Program-made: the position numbers and the translations under genes
Notes under the pieces: generated by a model
The model's database searches: none
Told to the model about the DNA's origin: nothing
The model's input: only the letters and a program-made list of their open reading frames with translations
NCBI RefSeq assembly: GCF_039534165.1
Contig: NZ_BAAAUX010000022.1
Span: 1-64,000 of the forward strand
Origin: Saccharopolyspora_D taberi
Lineage (GTDB): Bacteria; Actinomycetota; Actinomycetes; Mycobacteriales; Pseudonocardiaceae
Reading direction: 5' to 3'
Length of the DNA stretch: 64,000 nucleotides
Part shown: positions 1 through 8,321 of the stretch, piece by piece
Layout: every line of letters starts with the position of its first letter
How positions within the stretch are numbered: the stretch's first letter is position 1

Positions 1-340
1 AATGCCTTGTTGAAACAATCCCAGCACACACTCAACAACCCCACAGGGGTCGGAGCGTGATACTCAAAGAAACCCAAACCACCACACAAAACCTGTGTGC
101 ATGATTCGGGGGCTAGCTTAAAAGCTACACTAACCTAAATCATCGGCACGCTGTTGAGTTCTCAAAGAACACACCCACACCATCACCCGCAACCACACTA
201 GGCCGCAAAGCTCCGGGGAGCATTTCCTCTCGCTTATGTCGATAACTCTAGCAGGCCCCGTTTCCGGCGTTTCCAGGGGGGTCCGTTTCCGTCCCGCACC
301 CCGCATCTCCACCGGAGAGACCGCATCAAGTTGTCAACCT
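1..340 (-). promoter_or_regulatory. 5' leader and promoter region of an rRNA operon (16S gene lies left of the window)
   Basis: Read on the minus strand, 170-151 is GTTCTTTGAGAACTCAACAG, the element typical of actinobacterial rRNA leaders and 16S-23S spacers. A second TTCTTTGAG copy lies at 71-63. The bases between are AT-rich and can fold: 97-106 pairs with 138-149 (two-base bulge), enclosing a TAGCT/AGCTA hairpin at 114-127, which looks like a processing stem. No 16S 3' end is present to the right, so this is the operon leader and not an internal spacer. A TTGACA -35-like box lies at 337-332 without a clear -10 partner. Transcription would run leftwards out of the window. The 16S gene itself is not visible. 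Confidence 0.8.
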
Positions 341-605
341 AGAAGCTTTCCGCCAGGCCCGGCCCGGTTTTCCCGGCCCGTGTCGCGCTGACATGGAGAA
401 CTCTACGGCACCCTGAACACCCCTTGAACACCACCCCCCTCAAATGGGAAAAACAGCAGGTCAGACGCTGAATCGACGGGCTCTGCGGGGAGCGGGCGGA
501 TGGCCGGGAGGAGAAGTGCACGTTCGGGTGGACCTCCCGTCGTTGCGGGATCGGGCGCGCCGACGCAGGTAGCCTGTCGTGTCGACCGTCAGAACGGGGG
601 TAGCA
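341..605. other. Intergenic stretch, no gene seen
   Basis: This separates the rRNA promoter region (minus) from the small gene at 606 (plus). Frames crossing it lack plausible start signals and codon bias. I see no repeat or strong hairpin. It presumably holds the promoter for the gene at 606 and upstream elements for the rRNA promoters. Confidence 0.5.
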
Positions 606-791
606 GTGGATTCGACGCCTATCTACACCGAGCTGCAGCAGACGCTTACCGATCCGGAGGAGAACAACTGGGGTCCTAGCGCCCCTCCGGAGTTCGCTGC
701 CGCCCTGGCCGAGAGCGCCGAACAGCCGAAGGCGGAGGGCAAGAAGGCGGCGAAGTCCGGCGGGGGCCGGCGGCACCGCGCCGAGGACTGA
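606..791 (+). CDS. Small hypothetical protein, 61 aa
   Basis: Not recognised as a characterised family. The GTG start is chosen because GGGGG at 596-600 sits five bases upstream; a start at 579 has no such site. The first half is acidic and polar (TELQQTLTDPEENNWGPSAPPEF). The last 18 residues are lysine/arginine rich and glycine rich, ending in RRHRAED, so the tail could contact nucleic acid or acidic partners. There is no signal peptide or membrane segment. It is a single gene, followed by a bidirectional hairpin at 804-838. Function unknown. Confidence 0.65.
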   Translation: MDSTPIYTELQQTLTDPEENNWGPSAPPEFAAALAESAEQPKAEGKKAAKSGGGRRHRAED

Positions 792-803
792 TCTGACTTC
801 CGG

Positions 804-838
804 ACCGCACCGCGTCGCAGTACTGGGCGCGGTGCGGT
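804..838. terminator. Bidirectional hairpin terminator
   Basis: An 11-bp perfect inverted repeat (ACCGCACCGCG / CGCGGTGCGGT) with a 13-base loop lies between convergent genes ending at 791 (plus) and 853 (minus). There is no long T tract, as is usual in high-GC actinobacteria. Confidence 0.7.
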
Positions 839-852
839 TCTGCGTCCGGAGG

Positions 853-2448
853 TCATTCGGCGCGCCCCGCGCGCTGGCGGACCGGGTCCGGAACCGGCGC
901 GGCCGCGAGCAGCCTGCGGGTGTAGTCGTGGGCGGGGTCGTTCAGTACCTGGGCCGTGCTTCCGGTTTCGACGATCCTCCCCTGGTGCATGACCGCGACG
1001 CGGTCGGCGAGGTGGTTGACCACCGCCAGGTCGTGGCTGATGAACAGGCAGCTGAAGTCGAGCCGCTCCTGCAGTTCGAGGAAGAGTTCCAGCACCGACC
1101 GCTGCACCGAGACGTCGAGCGCGCTGGTCGGTTCGTCCGCGATCAGGAGTTCCGGTTCCAGGGCGAGTGCACGGGCGATGCTGACCCGCTGCCGCTGACC
1201 GCCGGAGAGCTCGTGCGGGTAGCGGCGGTGCGTTCCGGCTCCGAGCTCGACCGCGTCGAGCAGGGTCGCGACCCGTCTCTTCAGATCCCGGCCGCTCGCG
1301 ACGCGGTGCAGCCGCAGCGGTTCGGCGATGCTGTCGCCGATCGGCATCCTCGGGTCCAGGGACGAGCCGGGGTCCTGGAAAACGATGCCGACCTTGCGCC
1401 GCAACGGGCGGAGCTTCCGGGCCGGGAGGTGGGTGATGTCCTGCCCGTCGAGGGCGATCCGGCCGGACGTGGGCTCGGTGAGCCTGGTGGCGCAACGGCC
1501 GACCGTGGACTTGCCCGAACCCGACTCGCCGACGAGACCGAGTACCTCTCCGCGGTCGATCCGCAGCGAGACCCCGTCGACCACGCGGTGGCCCGCATAG
1601 GTCATGACCAGGTCTTCGACTTCGAGGACCGGGTTCCGGGGTTCCTCCGGTTCGGGCGCAGGCACGACCTCCAGCCGTGGCACGGCCGCGAGCAGTGCGG
1701 AGGTGTACGCGTGCTGCGGTTCGGCGAACAGCTGCTCCACCGGCGCCTGCTCGACGACCTCGCCCCGGTACATCACCACCACCCGGTCGGCGATGTCGGC
1801 GACCACGCCCATGTTGTGGGTGATCAGCAGGATCGCCGTGCCGAGCCGGTCGCGCAGGTCGCGGAGCAGGGACAGGATCCCGGCCTGGACCGTGACGTCG
1901 AGCGCGGTCGTCGGTTCGTCGGCGATCAGCACCCGGGGATCGCAGGCCAGCGCCATCGCGATCAGCACCCGCTGGCGCTGCCCGCCGGAGAGCTGGTGCG
2001 GGTAGTGGCGGAGACGGCGCCGGGGTTCGGGGATGCCGACCGCTTCGAGCAGTTCCACCGCGCGGGCGCGGGCGCGGCGGGTGCTCAGGTCGGTGTGCAG
2101 GCGGATGGCCTCGACCAGCTGCCAGCCGATGGTGAACACCGGGTTCAGCGAGGTCATCGGCTCCTGGAAGATCATCGCGACCTCGTTGCCGCGGATGCGG
2201 CGCAGGTCGCGCGGGGCGCAGCCGACGATCTCCGTGCCGTTGACCCGGATCGAGCCGGTCACCTCGGCGGTCGGCGGGAGCAGGCCGAGCGCCGCCATCG
2301 CGGTCACGCTCTTGCCCGATCCGGACTCCCCCACCACCGCCAGGATCTCGCCCTCCTCCACCGCGAACCCGATCCCCCGGACCGCGTCGGTGCCGCCGTC
2401 CTCGGTGTGGAAGCGGACGACGAGGTCGGTGCAGGTCAGGACAGTCAT
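853..2448 (-). CDS. Fused dipeptide/nickel-type ABC transporter ATPase (DppD-DppF fusion)
   Basis: Cytoplasmic energy-coupling subunit of the importer encoded upstream (2445-5914). At 531 aa it contains two complete nucleotide-binding domains in tandem: Walker A at residues 40-47 and 307-314, LSGGQ signatures at 153-157 and 414-418, and Walker B/ADEPT motifs near 173-180 and 434-441. In Escherichia coli DppD and DppF are separate proteins; this fused form is common in actinobacteria. The start codon overlaps the stop of the upstream permease as ATGA (2445-2448), indicating translational coupling. It is the last gene of the operon, ending before the hairpin at 804-838. The substrate cannot be read from the ATPase. 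Confidence 0.93.
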   Translation of the reverse strand: MTVLTCTDLVVRFHTEDGGTDAVRGIGFAVEEGEILAVVGESGSGKSVTAMAALGLLPPTAEVTGSIRVNGTEIVGCAPRDLRRIRGNEVAMIFQEPMTSLNPVFTIGWQLVEAIRLHTDLSTRRARARAVELLEAVGIPEPRRRLRHYPHQLSGGQRQRVLIAMALACDPRVLIADEPTTALDVTVQAGILSLLRDLRDRLGTAILLITHNMGVVADIADRVVVMYRGEVVEQAPVEQLFAEPQHAYTSALLAAVPRLEVVPAPEPEEPRNPVLEVEDLVMTYAGHRVVDGVSLRIDRGEVLGLVGESGSGKSTVGRCATRLTEPTSGRIALDGQDITHLPARKLRPLRRKVGIVFQDPGSSLDPRMPIGDSIAEPLRLHRVASGRDLKRRVATLLDAVELGAGTHRRYPHELSGGQRQRVSIARALALEPELLIADEPTSALDVSVQRSVLELFLELQERLDFSCLFISHDLAVVNHLADRVAVMHQGRIVETGSTAQVLNDPAHDYTRRLLAAAPVPDPVRQRAGRAE

Positions 2449-3347
2449 CGGCGCCCCGACAACTCGCGGGACCGGTCGGCGGGCCGGAAAGCATCGCTCA
2501 TCGGTCCTCCACGCGGGTCAAGCGCGTCGCGCAGGCCGTCGCCGAGCAGGTTGAAGCCGAGGGTGGCCAGCACCACGGTCAGCCCGGGGAAGACGACCAG
2601 CCACGGTGCCTGCGCGAAGTAGGTCTGCGCCGCGGCGAGCATCACGCCCAGCGAAGGGGTCGGCGGCTGCACGCCCAGGCCGAGGAACGACAGCAGCGCC
2701 TCGCCGATGATCGCGGCGGGGATGGCGACCGTGATCTGGATCAGCAGGGCGTTGACCGAGTTCGGCAGGAGGTGTCTGAACAGGACGGTGCCGCTGCGGG
2801 CACCGGCGGCGACGGCCGCGGCGACGTAGTCCTCATTGGACAGGCGCAGCGCTTCCCCGCGCACGACCCGGATCAGGTTGGGGATCTGGGAGATCCCGAT
2901 CGCCAGGGCGGCGTTGAGCAGCGAGGCGCCGAGGATCGCCGCGAGTCCCACGGCCAGCACGAGGAACGGGAAGGCCAGAAGGGTGTCGGTGACCCGGGAG
3001 ACAACGGCGTCGGTGACGCCTCGGCGGTATCCGGCCACCAGTCCCAGCGGGGTCGCCACCACCAGCGCCAGCAGGACCGAGAGCACGCCCACGACGATCG
3101 ACGACCGGATTCCGTGGAACACGCGGGAGAGCTGGTCGCGGCCGAGTTCGTCGGTGCCGAGCCAGGCCGTCGTCGACGGGGGCTGGAGCACGCGGTCGAA
3201 GTCGACCGCCGCCGGGTCCGCCGGTGCGACGAGCGGCGCGGCCAGCGCGACCAGGACCAGCACCGCGGCCAGCGCCAGGCCGAAGGCTCCGGTGCGGTGG
3301 CGCAGGAGGCGGCCGAGGATCCGGCGTCTCCGGAGGGCGTGGGTCAT
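2445..3347 (-). CDS. Peptide-type ABC transporter permease, DppC family
   Basis: Second membrane subunit of the importer, 300 aa. The N-terminus has the short cytoplasmic leader and first membrane helix typical of DppC/OppC (ALAAVLVLVALAAPLVAP), then the family phrase WLGTDELGRDQLSR near residues 62-75. The EAA-type loop that docks on the ATPase is at DYVAAAVAAGARS. About six membrane helices are visible. The ATG at 3347 overlaps the stop of the DppB-type gene (ATGA, 3344-3347), and its own stop overlaps the ATPase start, so the operon is tightly coupled. A longer upstream extension of this frame is out-of-frame shadow of the permease B and binding-protein genes. Confidence 0.92.
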   Translation of the reverse strand: MTHALRRRRILGRLLRHRTGAFGLALAAVLVLVALAAPLVAPADPAAVDFDRVLQPPSTTAWLGTDELGRDQLSRVFHGIRSSIVVGVLSVLLALVVATPLGLVAGYRRGVTDAVVSRVTDTLLAFPFLVLAVGLAAILGASLLNAALAIGISQIPNLIRVVRGEALRLSNEDYVAAAVAAGARSGTVLFRHLLPNSVNALLIQITVAIPAAIIGEALLSFLGLGVQPPTPSLGVMLAAAQTYFAQAPWLVVFPGLTVVLATLGFNLLGDGLRDALDPRGGPMSDAFRPADRSRELSGRR

Positions 3348-4303
3348 GCCGCGCCTCCACGCACCCGGATGCGGGGGTCGACAACCGAGTACAGCAGGTC
3401 GACCAGCAGGTTCACGACGATGTAGCCGGTGGCGGTGACCAGGACCGCCGCCTGGACGACCGGGAAGTCCCGGGTGAACACCGAATCCACCATCAGCTTG
3501 CCGAACCCGGGCAGCACGAAGATCTGCTCGGTGACCACCGCTCCGGAGATCAGCGCGCCCAGCTGGAGGCCGAGGATCGTCATCACCGTGATCAGGCTGT
3601 TGCGCAGCGCGTGCACGCAGACCACCCGCCACTCGCCCGCGCCCTTGGCCCGCGCGGTGCGGACGTGGTCGGAGCTCAGCGAGTCCAACATGGACGAGCG
3701 CAGCTGCCGCATCAGCACCGCCGCCAGGCCGCTGCCGAGCACGAAGGCGGGCAGCACCATGCGTTGCAGGTTGCCCGCCGGCGACTCGGACAGGGGGACG
3801 AAGCCGGACGCGGGCAGTACTCCCAGCCACACCGCGAAGACCAGCACGCACATCAGGCCCAGCCAGAAGTTCGGGACCGACAGGCCGAACAGCGAGAAGC
3901 CGTTGCCCAGCCAGTCCAGCGCGGTGCCGCGCCGCACCGCCGAGACCACGCCGGCGGCCAGGCCGACCACGGCGGCGAACAGCAGGCTCAGCGCGGCGAG
4001 TTCGAGGGTGACCGGGATGCGGCCGAGGATGATCTCGCCGATCGGCAGGCCGGTGCTCGCGGACTCGCCGAAGTCGCCGCGCGCGGCCCGGCCGAGCCAG
4101 GTCAGGTACTGGACCGGGATCGGCTGGTCCAGGCCGTAGGACCGGCGGATCTGCTCGATCGCCGCGTCGTCGGCCTCCGGCCCCGCCAGCGCGATCGCCG
4201 GGTCGCCCGGCAGCGCCCGCAACCCGGCGAAGACCACCAGCGAGACCAGCACGAGCGTCACCAGGGACTGGAGGATCCGGTTGAGGGCGTAACCGCGCGG
4301 CAT
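3344..4303 (-). CDS. Peptide-type ABC transporter permease, DppB family
   Basis: First membrane subunit of the importer, 319 aa, the usual DppB length. It begins with a short basic stretch and a membrane helix (ILQSLVTLVLVSLVVFAGL), followed by the DppB periplasmic loop with GDPAIALAGPEA. The transmembrane core carries the EAA loop DHVRTARAKGAGE near residues 215-227. Only three bases separate it from the binding-protein stop at 4307, and its own stop overlaps the DppC-type start. It should pair with the DppC-type subunit to form the channel. Confidence 0.92.
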   Translation of the reverse strand: MPRGYALNRILQSLVTLVLVSLVVFAGLRALPGDPAIALAGPEADDAAIEQIRRSYGLDQPIPVQYLTWLGRAARGDFGESASTGLPIGEIILGRIPVTLELAALSLLFAAVVGLAAGVVSAVRRGTALDWLGNGFSLFGLSVPNFWLGLMCVLVFAVWLGVLPASGFVPLSESPAGNLQRMVLPAFVLGSGLAAVLMRQLRSSMLDSLSSDHVRTARAKGAGEWRVVCVHALRNSLITVMTILGLQLGALISGAVVTEQIFVLPGFGKLMVDSVFTRDFPVVQAAVLVTATGYIVVNLLVDLLYSVVDPRIRVRGGAA

Positions 4304-4306
4304 GCC

Positions 4307-5914
4307 TCAGCTCCTGACGTGTCCGGCGGTGGCCATCCGCATGATCCCGTCGGGGTAGACCGCCACTCCGGCCAGCTCCGCCGAGTGCGCGGTGTAGTAC
4401 TGCTGGCGGTAGAGGTAGATGACGTTGTTGCGCTGCCGGAGCTGGTCGACGATCCGCTCGTAGAGCTCGCGGCGGCGGTCCGGGTTCTGCTCGGCGGCGG
4501 CCTGTCCGATGAGGACGTCGGTCTCGGGCGTGGCGTGGCCGCTGTAGTTCTGCGAGCTGCCCGCGGTGTGCATCGCGGCGATGTTGCCGTCCGGGTCGGG
4601 CCTGCCGGACCAGCCGATCAGGAAGGTCTGGAAGCGGCCCTTCCTGCCTGCCGCGATCGAGCTCGTCGACTCGGTTGGGCGCAGGACGACGTCGAAGCCC
4701 GCTTCGGCGGCCATCGCCTGGATGACCTGGCCGGTGCGGTTCGAGGTGGAGTCGTTGGCCAGCATCAGCTCCACCCGCAGCGGGGTGCGCACACCCGCCT
4801 CGGCGAGCAGCCGCTTGGCGCGTTCCACGTCGTGCGGCGGGCACGCCTGGGTGCGCGGGGTGGCGAACTCGCTGGTCGGCGGGATCGGTCCGCAGGCGGG
4901 CTGGTAGAGGCCGTTGAACGAGATCTTGTTGAGCGTGGCCCGGTCGATGGACAGCGACAGCGCTTCGCGGACGCGCCGGTCGTCGGCCAGCGGGCCGGGC
5001 ACGTCGCCGGGCGAGCCCTCGACGTTGGCGATGTTGACCGTGATTCCCACGTACTGCACGGAGGGCGTGTTGAGCAGGACGATTCCCGGCTCCCGCGCCA
5101 GGATCGGCACGTCCGGCGGGCCTGCCTCCCACATCACGTCGAACTCGCCCGAGCGCAGGTTCGCGACGCGGATGTTGTCGTCGGGGACCGCGCGGTAGAC
5201 GAGCCGGTCGAGGTTGACCTTGTCGCGGTCGTAGTAGAAATCGCTGCGGCGCAACACGATCCGGTCCTGGGCGACCCGTTGGTCGAACTCGAAGGGGCCG
5301 ACGCACACCGGGTGGTCGGAGAAGTTCTCGCCGAGGCGGTCGAGCTGCGCGGGGGACATGACCATGCCCGCGCGGTCGGCCAGCACGCTGGGCAGCGGCG
5401 CCGACGGCGCGGACAGCCGTAATCGAACCGACAGCGGGCCCGCGACCTCGACGGATTCGACGGCCGAGAGCTCCACCCGGCGCGCCGAGCCGGGAAGTTG
5501 CCGGTGCCGGTCCAGGCTCCGGCGCACCGCCTCGGCGTCGAACGGGGTTCCGTCGTTGAAGCGGACGTCCGGGCGCAGCTGGATGGTCAGCTCGCGCCCG
5601 TCGGACGAGACCTGCGGGAGCACGGTGGCCAGCTGCGGGACCACGCGGCCCGCCGGATCGACGTCGTAGAGCTTCTCGCAGGTGCTCGCGAAGATCTGGC
5701 GGCCGGCGAGCGTGGTGGCCAGGGTCGGGTCGAGCCGGTCCGGTTCCTGGTCCAGCGCGATCACCGCCTCGCCCCCGCGAACCGTTGGCGCGTCGACGGA
5801 AGTGCGCAGTTCAGCGGCAGTGCGCTCGACGTCGACCAGCGGCGCGCACGCGGTCAGCCCGAGTACGGCGGCCAGCACGGCGGCTCGCGCGCACCGACCG
5901 GACCGAACTCGCAA
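4307..5914 (-). CDS. Solute-binding lipoprotein of the peptide/nickel ABC importer (SBP family 5)
   Basis: Captures the transported ligand outside the membrane and delivers it to the permeases downstream. 535 aa. The TTG start at 5914 is preceded by GGAGG five bases upstream. A short signal peptide ends in a lipobox LTAC with the lipidated cysteine at residue 23. The mature part shows the SBP_bac_5 order: an N-terminal QEPDRLDP strand, YDVDPAGRVVPQLA, the pocket region with RPDVRFNDGTPFDAEAVRRS, and REALSLSIDR. Family 5 members bind di- or oligopeptides, nickel or other small molecules; the ligand is not predictable here. First gene of a four-gene operon. Confidence 0.92.
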   Translation of the reverse strand: MRVRSGRCARAAVLAAVLGLTACAPLVDVERTAAELRTSVDAPTVRGGEAVIALDQEPDRLDPTLATTLAGRQIFASTCEKLYDVDPAGRVVPQLATVLPQVSSDGRELTIQLRPDVRFNDGTPFDAEAVRRSLDRHRQLPGSARRVELSAVESVEVAGPLSVRLRLSAPSAPLPSVLADRAGMVMSPAQLDRLGENFSDHPVCVGPFEFDQRVAQDRIVLRRSDFYYDRDKVNLDRLVYRAVPDDNIRVANLRSGEFDVMWEAGPPDVPILAREPGIVLLNTPSVQYVGITVNIANVEGSPGDVPGPLADDRRVREALSLSIDRATLNKISFNGLYQPACGPIPPTSEFATPRTQACPPHDVERAKRLLAEAGVRTPLRVELMLANDSTSNRTGQVIQAMAAEAGFDVVLRPTESTSSIAAGRKGRFQTFLIGWSGRPDPDGNIAAMHTAGSSQNYSGHATPETDVLIGQAAAEQNPDRRRELYERIVDQLRQRNNVIYLYRQQYYTAHSAELAGVAVYPDGIMRMATAGHVRS

Positions 5915-5997
5915 CGGGGCCTCCCCGATTCGTTGATCGACGAAACGGTACGACCCCGGCTACTGCGTGTCCATGCCCGTGACCGGGCCGGAATCTT

Positions 5998-6456
5998 TCA
6001 GTCGACGGCGGAGGAGAACTGCGGCAGCGAGACCGCGGGCACCGCGGGATCCGTCGCCTTGTCCTTCGGCCCGGGGGCCTTCGGCTCGGGCTGCGCCTCT
6101 TCGATCAGCGCGGGCAGCTCCGGCTCGGCGGTGCCGGCCTCGGTCTCCTGCTCCTGGGCCTTCTGGCTCAGCCGCTCCCTGGTGCGCTGGGCCGCGCCGC
6201 GGATCTGCTCGGTGAGCTGGCGGTTCGCCTGCCGGGCCTCGCGCTCCTCGCGTTCCTGCTCGCGGGTGCCGCGGGTGACCCGCTGCGGGGTCCTGGCACG
6301 GGAGATGTAGCGCTCGAAGACGCCGCGCAACCGCTGCGCATTTCGCTCGCTCAGATCGATTTCATAGGTCACGCCGTCCAGCGCGAAAGTGACGGTGTGC
6401 TGGGCAGGAGACCCGTCGATGTCGTCGACGAGTTCGACCTGAATCCGCTCTGCCAT
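5998..6456 (-). CDS. Lsr2-family paralogue lacking the C-terminal DNA-binding domain
   Basis: 152 aa. Residues 1-55 closely match the Lsr2 dimerisation domain (MAERIQVELVDDIDGSPAQH, then LDGVTYEIDLSERNAQRLR). The usual C-terminal domain, with its RGR AT-hook-like motif that grips the minor groove, is absent. In its place is a charged, probably helical segment (residues 60-105, rich in R, E and Q) and a proline/glutamate/alanine tail. The ATG at 6456 matches the N-terminus of canonical Lsr2; an upstream extension has no support. It is divergent from a canonical lsr2 (6834-7178). By inference it could heterodimerise with that protein and modulate it. It could also be a separate nucleoid protein with another DNA contact. 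Confidence 0.85.
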   Translation of the reverse strand: MAERIQVELVDDIDGSPAQHTVTFALDGVTYEIDLSERNAQRLRGVFERYISRARTPQRVTRGTREQEREEREARQANRQLTEQIRGAAQRTRERLSQKAQEQETEAGTAEPELPALIEEAQPEPKAPGPKDKATDPAVPAVSLPQFSSAVD

Positions 6457-6833
6457 GATCACCTGTCTCGGGAACGTGCCCCGCCTCGATCCGCGACACT
6501 TACAGGCGAGACTCCAGTGCGACCCTCGACCACGTTGTAGCACGTGGGATCGCCGTTGTCTCGTACCCAACGATAGAACAGCACCTGAGGCGGCGGATAA
6601 CCGCCGTGCGGGTCACGTGCGCGGCGACCGCCGCCGCACCGGCCCACACCCCGACACGGTAGCAACGCAGCCGAAAACACCGGAAGTAATCTGAAACACA
6701 GCGGGCGCGATCGGCCATCCCGGCCACGGGGACTGAGTGGAACATTCCCGCAACAATCGTTTATTGTTCGCTCGCTCTTCGCCGTAAGCTGTCGCGGAGA
6801 CGACGGAAAAACGAACCGGAATCGAGGGATACC
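6457..6833. promoter_or_regulatory. Divergent promoter region between two lsr2-type genes
   Basis: A 377-base non-coding region serving both genes. The part next to 6834 is AT-rich for this genome and holds the inverted repeat at 6752-6768. The centre has no convincing reading frame or further repeat. Confidence 0.6.
6752..6768. repeat. AT-rich inverted repeat upstream of lsr2
   Basis: AACAAT-cgttt-ATTGTT, a 6-bp perfect inverted repeat with a 5-base spacer, ending 65 bases before the lsr2 start. AT-rich DNA is the preferred target of Lsr2, so autoregulation is plausible. It could instead be part of the core promoter. Confidence 0.4.
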
Positions 6834-7178
6834 GTGGCACAGAAGGTCACAGTTCAGCTGGTCGACGACGTAGACGGCTCGGAAGCCGAGTCCACGGTCG
6901 AGTTCGGCCTGGACGGCGTCAACTACTCAATTGACCTGTCCTCGGCGAATGCGGCCAAACTCCGCGACTCTTTGGCGTCTTACGTGGCCAACGCCCGTCG
7001 CACCGGTGGTCGCAAGCGCCCGGGTGGCAAGCAGAACAAGCCCGCGGCGGCCCCCAGCGCCGCCGACCGCGAGCGCAACCAGGCCATTCGGGAATGGGCC
7101 CGGGAACAGGGCATGCAGGTTTCCGACCGGGGGCGGATTCCGTCCGAGGTCGTCGAGGCGTACGACAACGCTCAGTGA
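6834..7178 (+). CDS. lsr2: Nucleoid-associated xenogeneic silencer Lsr2
   Basis: Binds AT-rich DNA, bridges it and silences foreign genes; the actinobacterial counterpart of H-NS. 114 aa, the standard length. Residues 1-60 are the dimerisation/oligomerisation domain (VTVQLVDDVDGSEAESTVEF). A basic linker follows (TGGRKRPGGKQNK), then the C-terminal helix-turn-helix domain, with the DNA minor-groove triad R99-G100-R101 inside SDRGRIPSEVVEAY. The GTG at 6834 is preceded by GAGGGA. It is followed by a strong hairpin at 7187-7232. The divergent neighbour is a paralogue without this DNA-binding half. Confidence 0.95.
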   Translation: MAQKVTVQLVDDVDGSEAESTVEFGLDGVNYSIDLSSANAAKLRDSLASYVANARRTGGRKRPGGKQNKPAAAPSAADRERNQAIREWAREQGMQVSDRGRIPSEVVEAYDNAQ

Positions 7179-7186
7179 GCTCGGAC

Positions 7187-7232
7187 CGCGGGTGGCCGGA
7201 CTACTGACCCGCATTAGAACCGGCCACCCGCG
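7187..7232. terminator. Hairpin terminator between lsr2 and rbsK
   Basis: A 13-bp perfect stem (CGCGGGTGGCCGG / CCGGCCACCCGCG) with a 20-base loop, followed by AAAA on the plus strand, lies between convergent genes ending at 7178 and 7307. Confidence 0.7.
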
Positions 7233-7306
7233 AAAACGGACTCGGGCTCTTACCGCCCGTGTCGACTTTATGCGCCGCCAGTAATTGCGCGGACTACGGG
7301 GAGTGC

Positions 7307-8224
7307 TCAGACCCGGGCCAGAAAGTCCGCGATCTCCTGCCGGGTGGGCATCGAGCTGCTGGCACCGTCGCGCTGGACCGACACCGCGGCGGCGGCCGAG
7401 GCGCGGCGCAGGGCGCGCTCGACGTCGTCGCCCTCCCCCAGCGCGAGGCTGAGGACGCCGGCGAAGGTGTCCCCGGCGGCGGTCGTGTCCACCGCCCGCA
7501 CCGGGAAGCTCGGCATCCGCACGACCTCGCCCGCGCGGTTGCCGTAGATCGATCCCTCGCCGCCGAGTGTGATCACCACCTCCGGCACCAGCTCCAGCAG
7601 CGCCGCCAGCGCGCGCTCCGGCTCGTGCTCGCCGACCAGCGCGGCGGCCTCGTGCTCGTTGGGCACCAGCAGATCCACGTTGGACAGCAGGTCGGCGGGC
7701 AGCTCGGCTGCCGGCGCCGGGGTCAGCACCACCCGGACGCCGTTGCGGCGNNNNNNNNNNNNNGCGGCTGCCGCCGCGACTCCGGAGAACGGGATCTCCA
7801 GTTGCAGCAGGAGGCTTCGCGATCCCGCGATCAGCTCCTCGTCCCCGGGAGCGAGGTCGTCGACGGTGCCGTTGGCCGCCGGTACGACGATGATCGAGTT
7901 GCCGCCTTCGGAGTCGACCGTGATGTGGGCGGTGCCGCTGCGGCCCTCGACGGTGCGCAGGCCGCGGGTGTCCACCCCGGACTCGGACAGGTTCGCGCGG
8001 ATCTGGGTGCCGAACTCGTCCCGGCCCACCGCGCCGATCATGCGCACGTCCGCCCCCGCCTTGGCCGCGGCCAGCGCCTGGTTGGCGCCCTTGCCGCCGG
8101 GAACGGTGGTGAACCGGTGCCCGAGCACCGTCTCACCCCGGTTCGGAGCGGTGTCCACGTAGGCCACCAGGTCCATGTTGCAGCTTCCGAATACCGTCAG
8201 AGTCGTCGTCACGCCGCCCATCAT
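7307..8224 (-). CDS. rbsK: Ribokinase (PfkB family), interrupted by an assembly gap
   Basis: Phosphorylates D-ribose to ribose 5-phosphate in the cytoplasm. About 305 aa as given. The N-terminal PfkB signature region GGKGANQALAAAKAG and the C-terminal catalytic motif DTTAAGDTFAG (general-base Asp) are both present. The sequence VVLTPAPAAELPADLL matches ribokinase better than fructokinase or adenosine kinase. Thirteen N at 7751-7763 fall in the mid-domain; the frame is kept across them, but the true number of bases there is unknown. The start is uncertain among ATG 8224, ATG 8221 and GTG 8212. It is a single gene with no rbs transporter beside it. Confidence 0.88.
   Translation of the reverse strand: MMGGVTTTLTVFGSCNMDLVAYVDTAPNRGETVLGHRFTTVPGGKGANQALAAAKAGADVRMIGAVGRDEFGTQIRANLSESGVDTRGLRTVEGRSGTAHITVDSEGGNSIIVVPAANGTVDDLAPGDEELIAGSRSLLLQLEIPFSGVAAAAXXXXXRRNGVRVVLTPAPAAELPADLLSNVDLLVPNEHEAAALVGEHEPERALAALLELVPEVVITLGGEGSIYGNRAGEVVRMPSFPVRAVDTTAAGDTFAGVLSLALGEGDDVERALRRASAAAAVSVQRDGASSSMPTRQEIADFLARV
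7751..7763. other. Assembly gap (13 N) inside rbsK
   Basis: A run of 13 unknown bases. Frame is preserved, but alignment to the usual AAA-to-TPAPA spacing of ribokinases suggests the real insert may differ by a few codons. Confidence 0.95.
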
Positions 8225-8321
8225 CGCTGATCGGCGCGCGGGTCCGGCCCCGACCGCTGGGTCCGGGCCCGACACCGGACGTACGATCGGCCCGACCGCC
8301 CGAGGGAGAGAGCGAGAAGCG

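Noticed and set aside
832..2622. A 596-codon plus-strand frame opposite the fused ABC ATPase.
   Set aside because: It has no domain, no ribosome binding site and the composition typical of antisense frames; the ATPase on the minus strand explains the region.
6457..6570. An N-terminal extension of the Lsr2 paralogue from 6570.
   Set aside because: The extra residues are unlike Lsr2, while ATG 6456 gives the exact canonical N-terminus MAERIQVELVDD.
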